This document shows, in pieces, positions 56,633 to 64,000 of a stretch of 64,000 nucleotides of DNA. The notes under the pieces are model-generated. The model was not told where the DNA came from, searched no databases, and saw nothing but the letters and a program-made list of their open reading frames with translations. The position numbers and the translations under genes are program-made. The stretch comes from Semisulcospira habei (Eukaryota > Mollusca > Gastropoda > Semisulcospiridae), in contig BTPG01000003.1 in assembly GCA_036245525.1 (NCBI GenBank), positions 187,652,533 to 187,716,532 of the forward strand, written 5' to 3'. Positions within the stretch are counted from its first letter, which is position 1. The number at the start of each line of letters is the position of its first letter.

Positions 56633-57640
56633 TTATAGCCTGTCTGATATATGTGTTAGTTGTTTTTTTACCCAGAACTGCAAGTCTTTTGGGTCATACG
56701 GTGGGGTCGGAGCCGGAGGTGGAGGAGGACCACCACTACCCCCGGGTACAGCCATTACTACAGTAATAATAATAAATTCAAGAGCAGTAATTCAATTTGC
56801 GATACTGATAGCCTGCTCTCTGAAAAGTGTTTTCAATCTCTCAGCCAAAGTTGTGTCTTCATGAAGTATTTTCTGAATAGTTTCTCTAATCCTGCTTACT
56901 TGTGTTTTCAGTGTTTCTTTCCCAATACTAATTACTTCTACTCTTGCTGATCATTCTATCTGTAAGTCCTTTAATCATTGTATTCTTTCTTTTATTTCAA
57001 TGTCATAATTCTCCTCATCTGCTTTACCTAGTTTTTCCTTTTCTTTTTCTATGTGATTATCAAGCTCACCTAGTTTGGCTACATTATTCAGTAGTTCACC
57101 TCTGATTGTTTGTAATGCTTAATTCAACCTCATTATCTCCTGCATGGGCAAGGGAGGGTCATTTATTGTTTTCATAGCTTCATGCGTAAATGAGGCTTCT
57201 TGTATTACCCTGTCTGCTATTTCTGATAACCCTTTTACTTCCATCATTTCAATTTCTTGTCCGGTCAACAACCTTTTTTTTCGCACATCATGAAGAGCAC
57301 TCTCAAGTTTGCTTGGTAACTTCTTACTACCAACACCAAGATAATGTTGCAGTGCTGCGTCACCACCGACTTCAGTTTTGATTGTGCTTAAGGATCTAAA
57401 CTTAGCAGGGTTGTTTTTATGGGTTAGATGCACTTTTTCTTTGTCTGTATTTACAAATAAGTGGCCCTTGCTATCAAGATCAAACTGATTAGGATCTATT
57501 ACATCTGGACGGACACCAGCACTATCATAAAAAAAGTTTACTTTGCTTTCTAAAAGTTCACGGTGCAAACTGGAAGTATTCTTTATACAACCATATCCAT
57601 TTTCCATTTCAATATCATGCTCAAATCCTCCATCTGGCAT
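56633..57640 (-). pseudogene. Polinton-like minus-strand gene: coiled coil, hydrophobic segment, proline tail
   Basis: ATG at 57640-57638 (MPDGGFEHDIEMENGYGC). The first 173 codons are open, to 57119. In-frame stops then interrupt a readable continuation: a charged coiled coil (DNHIEKEKEKLGKADEENYD), ERLKTLFREQAISIAN, a hydrophobic stretch and GGPPPPPAPTPPYDP, to the final stop at 56633. Total about 335 codons. It overlaps no other gene and is transcribed divergently from the capsid gene 47 bp away. Role unknown, possibly virion-associated. Confidence 0.55.
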
Positions 57641-57687
57641 TGTTGTATTTTTATTTAATAATTTTTTTTTGATTTTGCATAAATAAA

Positions 57688-58976
57688 ATGACACTGTCCT
57701 ATGGGTCAAAATTAGACCTGTACATAAAACTATGTGAACCTCTAGATGTTAAGGGCATTAGGCAATCAATCGTTATCACAAACAATCCTAGCACCATAAA
57801 TCAAAACCAAACTCTTTCTGTCAAGTTTCCAAGCCTAGGTCCCAATGATGTTATTGTTCCTGGTACTGCACGCCTTGCTTTTAATATTGAACTTTCATCA
57901 GAATCTGATGCAAACAGGACACTAATTGGTAATGTTGGTAGATCAATTATTAGAACTATAAAAGTTAAACTTGAAGTTCAACGGAAGGTCAAGAAGTGTT
58001 TAGTCTAGATGATGCTGATGTATTCTACTGCTACAAAGATCTGTGGCTCACTAAGGAAGAATGAGAAGACCATGTTTATCAAGGCATACAGTCTGATAAT
58101 TTTGCCAAACTCAGAATCGATGCAGATGACAAATCTACATCATCTACCAAGGATGTTATACTAGCAGACACATATGAAAGTAGATTTTACATTCCACTTG
58201 AATTCAAAATCCTGACAGCGCATTTGCCTGATTACCAGGGAGCACTGAATGACCATCTAAGCTTTGAACTAACTTTCAATGACTACTCCAAAGTTATCAG
58301 ATCATCTGACACAGACGCAACATACAAGATATCAAACATCTCCTCGGAATATGAAATTGTCACACATACTGAACTAGCTAGACTCATTCAAAATCAGTAC
58401 CAGTCAAGACTTCCGATTTATTATGATCGTGTGATGACACAGTTTAATGCACAAAGACAAAGGTGATCCAATGTGGAACATCAACTTAAACACACCTGCT
58501 AGGTTACTGAAAGGCATTCTTATGTTATTCATTGAACCAAAAAAATTCATTCAAAAGGGAGTCAGAAAAAAAATTACAATCAAAAGATTACACACTTATC
58601 CTGCACTATTGAAGGAAGTCCTAATCAAGTGTATGCTTCAGGCATGCTACATTACCAACACTGTGACAAGATCATAAGATGGTCAGGTGGAAGACTTAGA
58701 GAAATCCTTCAAACATGGCATGCAAAGATCTATATCTGTATGACATAAGAATCGACCAATACCTGACAGACAAGTATGCACTTTGGCTGGACTTACATAG
58801 TACAGATGATGACTACCAACATGGGTCAGGTAGAACTGTTGAGAATGGCAGTGACGGAATTTTAATCCAGATACAAAAAAGAGTGAATCAGCAGGTGCAA
58901 TAAATATTTACATGTATTTGATTATGACGCACAACTGAATATCCAAGAAAGCAGACTAAGTGGTGCAGTGTATTAA
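57688..58976 (+). pseudogene. Probable major capsid protein of Polinton-like element, broken
   Basis: Starts MTLSYGSKLDLYIKL; successive frames contain FPSLGPNDVIVPGTARLAF, then LSFELTFNDYSKVIRSSD, PMWNINLNTPARLLKGILM, and YALWLDLHSTDDDYQHGSG, ending before taa 58974-58976. Length about 430 codons, suitable for a double-jelly-roll capsid. At least four frameshifts or stops separate the pieces. Identification rests on recalled similarity to capsid-type proteins of animal Polinton/adinto-like elements and on position next to the ATPase. Confidence 0.6.
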
Positions 58977-58993
58977 AATTATATTTAGTTTAA

Positions 58994-59573
58994 ATGAACT
59001 TGCTGACCCTTGAGCCTCACTGTGGTTTGTTTTGTGGTGCCACAGGCTACGGGAAAACTGATTTTGTACTTGATCTATTGCAAACAAGATACATCCATCA
59101 TTTTGAAAACATTGTGATATTCTGTCCAACGATCAAACATAACATAGCTTACCAGAACCGTTTATTTATTTGGACTGACAACAACATTTACTTAGTTGAG
59201 CATGCAGTATTTTACAAGCAATTTCAAGGGCAGCCAACGTTGTTATAATTGATGATTGCTCTGCAGAGAAAGACATTGTCAAAAAGAGAAACACTTTAGC
59301 AGAACTCACCTTCAGTGGCAGACACGCAAACATCAGTGTCTGGATTCTCACTCAAAAATATAATGCTGTACTAAAAGATTTTTTTGAGCAACTTAAGTTA
59401 TCTGTTTGTTTTACTGTAAGGATCATGATAGCTTTGAAGACTGTCTCAGGGAGAACGATGTTATATCTGGCAAGCATGAACGAGACACTGTAAAAAACAA
59501 ACTAAAATCAACTAAGCATCTAAAGCTTATCTTAAAGACAGACCAGCCCACTGGGTATGGATTAATACATTAA
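58994..59573 (+). pseudogene. FtsK/HerA-type packaging ATPase (A32-like), frameshifted
   Basis: Starts MNLLTLEPHCGLFCG. Walker A is GATGYGKTDFVLDLL (about 59035-59080). After a frameshift near 59230 the Walker B stretch VVIIDDCSAEKD (59239-59274) follows, then RHANISVWILTQKY, a sensor-like strand. About 193 codons. This ATPase type pumps DNA into capsids, so the ancestor was probably virion-forming. Confidence 0.72.
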
Positions 59574-59714
59574 TTAGTCTTTTGTTTTGGTCATAAAATG
59601 ACGGACAGACAAGCGCAAGCAGTTGATATCACAGACTGCTTCAGAGACGTTGAGCACTTTTATGACTTAATAACATCTCCCCAATAACCTGACATAAAAC
59701 TCACAGTACCAGCG

Positions 59715-62124
59715 GTGATACACATGGCATATAATGTGAGTTTGGAATTTATTGATGAGATTCCATTTTTAGAGTGCATGACTGTTGATTTTAGGACACA
59801 TACCTTTAAAGTTAATGATACCAATTGTGACTGGTTTGCGACACTGTGTTATAACATATTTAAACAACTATGCAAACTGAATGTTCATATTGAATGTGTT
59901 ACAGTTAATAAAATGGTATTACACATACATATTTTTCTATTTATTATTTTGTCGATCTATAAAAAATTGATGAACAACGTTCAAAGCTCCCAAAGCTTGA
60001 AAAACATATTTCACACAACAAACATGCCTATATCAAACACTTACAATGTTTATGAATCAACAGAGAAATCTTTTACCGTAATAAGAGATATTCTTCTTTA
60101 TGGTAGTGTAAAGATTCAGGTTGTTGCTAAAATACAATTTAACAGGGTAGACAGTGAAGTGATAGTACCATATGTCTCAATGAAACAACACACAATTAAT
60201 GCAAAAAGAGAACTGGAGAACATGTTTAGAAATAAAATGTTGCCTGACTTATTTTCAGCAATTGATAAAGCAAAAATGAAGGGGTCTGTTTGGCATGTAG
60301 GGTATGTGCATGAACTACAACTAAAGCAGTACCAACTGAGGTTGGAAACAAAAAGACTGTCCTCAATATTCAGAACAATAATCACCTGTTTTATGTGGTG
60401 TGTGCTTGCCAAACTTCACTTTGTAAAAACAAACCTGAGCGTGTCTCCAAATAAATCAACTTTGTAAATGAACTCAACTACAATGGTATAGATTTTCTTT
60501 GTTAAGGTGGAAGACATAGACTTGTTTGAAGAACTAAATCCTGGTATTTCTGTAAATGTATATGTATGGGATACTGAGTCTGATAACAAGTTACAACCAA
60601 TTAGAGTATCACAGCTTGCCCCAACCTATGGATAGCCAGAAGATAAGCATGTTGACCTTTTACTAATAAGCACAAGCGGTAACTTTCACTACAAAATTAT
60701 CAGAAATATGTCCCAACTAATTCACAGTCATATATCAAATCACAACGGGAAACAGGAAATGTGTAAAAAATGTTTACAAAGATTTTCCTCCATTAACGTA
60801 GCACACAAATATGTCCAAGATTGTAGGTCAGCTGATGACATTCAAACATTACTTAGGTACCCAGATTCTGGTAGCAAGGTATTTTTCAAGAACTATGGTA
60901 ATCAGCAAAAGCTGCCATTTGTAGTCTATGCTGATTTTGAATCACTAGTTGTACCATAAGAGGGACCTGTTTCAGAATCATTACCAAAGACTGTAAAATT
61001 AAGTGACCAAGTGGTGTGCTCTTTTGGATATATTCTTGTTAGGTCGGATGGTGAACATACAGAACCTGTTTTCTACAGAGGTGAAAATGCAGCAGGTGAG
61101 TTTTTAACAGAAATGAAACAACTGCATATCAGTGTAGTATATTATCTGTAAAACTGTCAGATGCCTATGGTGATGACAGAAGAAGATAAACTGGATTTTA
61201 ATACAGCGGAGGTATGTTGGATTTGTGAACAACACCTGTGTGGTGATAAAGTTCGCGGCCACGACCACATAACTGTACATTACAGAGGTGCTGCACATAG
61301 TGCAGGTAACCTGTTATTAAAAATAGAACTCCAAAAATATAAGTTGCCTATCTTTTTCCACAATCTCAAAGGGTATGATTCACATATTATCATGCAGGCT
61401 GTAGATGAGTCTTACAAAAACATTAGTTGTATTGCCCAGACAACTGAGAAGTACTTGACTATTAGATTAAACAACAAATTAGTGTTTATGATTCCATGCA
61501 ACATTTGTCATCAGGACTTGCTAGTCTGGCAGAAGGACTGGCAGCATTTCCAATAACAAGTAAATACTTTGAGCTGGAGTTAATCAAGAAAGGTGTCTAC
61601 CCTTATGAGTATGTTGATGACTGGGTTGTGTTTGAAGAAACGTCGCGGCCTCCAAAAGATAAATTTTATTCTACACTAAAATTCAGTGGCAAAGGAATTT
61701 CTGACTGAATATCAGCATGCCCTTGATGCTTTGTGGTAAATTAGGGTGTCAAACGATTGTTGACGTATTTGAAAGTTACCATGAAAAGGGTCTGTTACAC
61801 TAGTCTTGACCCAGCTAGCTACATAACTAGTCCTGGCATGACATGGAATGCATTTTTAAAATCCAGTAAGATACAGATAGACCTGCTCTCTGATTCGGTG
61901 ATGGTTGGCATTGTTAAACATGGCTTGAGAGGTGGTATAAGCATAGCCGCAAATAATTATGCCAAAGCTAACAACAAATATCTTGACGACTATGACCCCT
62001 CAAGGTCATCTAACTATATCATTTTCAAGAATGCCAATAATTTGTATGGATGGGCAATGACTAAATTATTGCCCTTAAACAACTTTTAACTGCATGATTT
62101 GTCACAGTGCGATATAACATACTT
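59715..62124 (+). pseudogene. Protein-primed family-B DNA polymerase, inactivated and truncated
   Basis: The N-terminal region (open frame 59715-60467; the gene start is unclear) leads into a zinc-finger-like segment (CKKCLQRFSS), Exo I YADFESL (about 60927-60947), a HNH-like insert CEQHLCGDKVRGHDH, and Exo II FFHNLKGYDSHII (about 61352-61390). KKGVYPYEYVDDW and GGISIAANNYAKANNKYL follow. Polymerase motif A reads FKNANNLYGWAM, with asparagine (codon 62030-62032) where the catalytic aspartate is expected. Stops (for example 60632 and 60957) and frameshifts occur. The RTE-like LINE starts at 62125, so motifs B and C are not present here. Confidence 0.8.
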
Positions 62125-64000
62125 TCTCTCTTGGCTTGACTTCGCGAACGAAGATTTTATAGGAGTTGCCCACGACGTCTGCAGGCTTGTTCGTGGCTGC
62201 GGAGGCCAATCCGAGACAGGCAGGTTCGACCGCAGTGGCTGCAGGGGAAGGTATGGCCAGGGTTCTGAGCTGCGGCATCTCTGTTTTTTCTCCTGAGCCG
62301 CTTGTCCTTAAGGCTAACTCTGTGAGAGTCCTCAAAGGAGACAGCTGCCTTGTAAATGGTGGAGCGCCAGGTGTCACGGTCCGCAGCAAGCGAAGACCAC
62401 TGGTGGTGGTCGATTTGGCAGTCACTAAGTGACTTCTTGAGACAGTCTTTGTATCTCTTCTTTGGTGCCCCTCTGTCACGGTGTCCAGTAGCAAGCTCGC
62501 CGAACAGGGTGATCTTTGGTAGGCGATGATCCTCCATCCTGGAGACATGCCCCGCCCAGCGGAGCTGTGTCCGCAGCAGCAAAGCCTCGATGCTCACAGT
62601 TTCAGCCTGTTCAAGGACCTCGACGTTGGTGACATAGTCACTCCAGTGAATGCCCAGGATGGTACGCAGGCAGCGCTGGTGGAAGCGTTCGAGGAGTCGT
62701 AGTTGGCTGCGGTAGAGGGCCCAAGACTCGGAACCATACAGCAGGGTGGTGAGGACCACAGCTCTGTACACGCTGATCTTGGTGCCTGTTTTCAGCTGTT
62801 GATTGTGCCACACCCGCTTGAAAAGTCGCCCGAAAGCGCTGTTCGCTTTTGCCAGCCTGCTGTCAAGCTCCTTGTCCAGCTTGGCGTCCGACGTGATAAT
62901 GCAGCCAAGGTAAGTAAACTGGTGCACTGACTTTAGTTCAGACTCGCCAATGGTGATGTGAGGAGGGCGATACACTGTCTTGGGTGCCGGCTGATGGAGG
63001 ACCTCTGTCTTTTTCAGACTGACCTCGAGTCCAAAGAGCTGGGCAGCATCTGCGAAGCAAGACGTGATGCGCTGCAGGGCTCTCTCTGTGTGTGCAACGA
63101 GGGCAGCATCATCAGCAAAAAGCAGCTCACGAATCAGTTGGTCTAGGGTTTTCGTGTGGGCCTGCAGTCGTCTAAGGTTGAACAGGCTGCCATCAAGACG
63201 ATACCTGATGTACACTGCATCGTCATCATCGAGGTCCACTGTGGCCTGCTTCAACATCATGCTAAAAAAGATGGTGAAGAGGGTCGGTGCCAGCACGCAG
63301 CCCTGCTTTACGCCGTTGAGAATAGGGAATGGTTCTGAGAGATCATTGTTGAGTCTGACCTGGCCTTGCTGGTCCTCGTGTAGCTGGACAATCATGTTGA
63401 GGAACTTTGGGGGACAGCCAAGTCGCTCCAGGATCTGCCACATGCCTTGCCTGCTCACAGTGTCGAACGCTTTTGTTAGGTCGACAAATGTTACGTACAG
63501 CCCTTTGTTCTGCTCGCGGCACTTCTCCTGTAGCTGTCTCAGCACAAAGACCATATCGGTGGTGCTCCTGTTTGCTCTGAAGCCACACTGGCCCTCTGGG
63601 AGTTGGTCTTCAGCGATGGCAGGTACCAGCCGATTCAGGAGCAGCCTTGCAAGGATTTTCCCAGCAATGGACAGCAGGGTAATTCCCCGATAGTTGGAAC
63701 AGTCAGACTTCTCGCCTTTGTTCTTGTACAGGGTGATAACGACTGCATCACGGAGATCTTTTGGTAGTGTTCCTTCCTCCCAGCAGCAGAGAAAGAGGTC
63801 ATGGAGCTTGTTGTGCAGTGCTGTGCCTCCATGTTTCCAGATCTCTGGCGGTATTCCATCAATGCCTGCTGCTTTGCCACTCTTGAGCTGGTGGATGGCT
63901 GTGAGGGTCTCTTCAGCGGTGGGCGGTTCGTCCAATTCAACCTTTACTGGGAGGTGTGGGATTTGTAGGACGACTGCTTCTTGAACAGTGCGCTCAGCGC
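62125..64000 (-). mobile_element. RTE-like LINE copy 2, runs off the window
   Basis: Same 3' boundary (tctctcttggcttgac) as copy 1 at 9761. The alignment extends without large gaps to the window end. Differences include a few substitutions and a short indel near 62330. It is inserted in the Polinton-like polymerase gene. Because the 5' end is beyond 64000, whether it is full length is unknown. Confidence 0.9.
62157..64000 (-). CDS. Reverse transcriptase ORF of RTE-like LINE copy 2 (partial)
   Basis: Open from the window edge to the stop near 62157. It carries the same motifs as copy 1: FVDLTKAFDTVS, GVKQGCVLAPTLF, LLFADDAALV and the terminal CSHCGRTCLSRIGLRSHEQAC region written in two parts (CSHCGRTC; RIGLRSHEQAC). 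Compared with copy 1 there are scattered replacements and a small indel after IYKAAV, and the frame is maintained. An intact frame in an inserted copy argues for recent mobility. Confidence 0.88.
   Translation of the reverse strand, partial: AERTVQEAVVLQIPHLPVKVELDEPPTAEETLTAIHQLKSGKAAGIDGIPPEIWKHGGTALHNKLHDLFLCCWEEGTLPKDLRDAVVITLYKNKGEKSDCSNYRGITLLSIAGKILARLLLNRLVPAIAEDQLPEGQCGFRANRSTTDMVFVLRQLQEKCREQNKGLYVTFVDLTKAFDTVSRQGMWQILERLGCPPKFLNMIVQLHEDQQGQVRLNNDLSEPFPILNGVKQGCVLAPTLFTIFFSMMLKQATVDLDDDDAVYIRYRLDGSLFNLRRLQAHTKTLDQLIRELLFADDAALVAHTERALQRITSCFADAAQLFGLEVSLKKTEVLHQPAPKTVYRPPHITIGESELKSVHQFTYLGCIITSDAKLDKELDSRLAKANSAFGRLFKRVWHNQQLKTGTKISVYRAVVLTTLLYGSESWALYRSQLRLLERFHQRCLRTILGIHWSDYVTNVEVLEQAETVSIEALLLRTQLRWAGHVSRMEDHRLPKITLFGELATGHRDRGAPKKRYKDCLKKSLSDCQIDHHQWSSLAADRDTWRSTIYKAAVSFEDSHRVSLKDKRLRRKNRDAAAQNPGHTFPCSHCGRTCLSRIGLRSHEQACRRRGQLL

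Larger units (their letters stand above)
52295..62124 (+). mobile_element. Decayed Polinton/adintovirus-like element (partial)
   Basis: Minimal extent. Genes are arranged on both strands with short divergent gaps (23 bp at 55205/55229; 47 bp at 57640/57688). Diagnostic components are a protein-primed type family-B DNA polymerase, a packaging-type ATPase and a probable double-jelly-roll capsid gene. It is AT-richer than its surroundings. No integrase, protease or terminal inverted repeats were found, and the polymerase is cut at 62124 by a LINE, so the right part presumably continues beyond the window. Many stops and frameshifts mark an old copy. Confidence 0.8.

Overview
The window looks like nuclear DNA from an invertebrate animal, most likely a mollusc and perhaps a gastropod. 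It has intron-containing Rho-family GTPase genes, I/Nimb-type and RTE-like LINEs, a decayed Polinton/adintovirus-type element, a solo LTR, and dense microsatellites (GT, GA, AAT, TATG, GGTT). Taxonomy is inferred from element types only. There are no operons or other prokaryotic features.

Layout. 1-4705 is the left arm of a large inverted duplication; its partner is 28741-39276. Both arms carry a ~253-bp satellite. The left arm holds a solo LTR (2157-3182). The right arm holds a 6.0-kb Nimb-like LINE (31434-37446), two short retroelements and a LINE 3' fragment. The ~24 kb between the arms contains two Rho-like genes: a three-exon gene on + (9228-14085) and a two-exon gene on - (26473-24244). 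Both have leucine where Rho proteins carry the catalytic glutamine (Q63 in RhoA).

A segment of about 5 kb (7094-12300) that includes exon 1 of the + Rho gene is duplicated at 41163-50206. The second copy therefore carries an orphan Rho exon 1 (43196-43369). After duplication, copy A received an RTE-like LINE (9761-11741). Copy B received a 5.8-kb insertion with 12-bp target-site duplications, which itself contains a 1.6-kb insertion with 16-bp duplications.

From about 52.3 kb to 62.1 kb lies a decayed Polinton/adintovirus-like element. It has a protein-primed family-B DNA polymerase, an FtsK/A32-like packaging ATPase, a likely major capsid gene and several small genes, many of them broken. 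It is interrupted by an LTR fragment with an inverted terminal copy (53855-54900). A second RTE-like LINE, almost identical to the first, cuts it inside the polymerase gene at 62125 and runs to the window end.

The most unusual feature is a dense population of short, nearly perfect hairpins in several sequence families. Many are bounded by TTAA. One family lies just beyond the stop codon of both Rho genes and also just upstream of the - Rho start.
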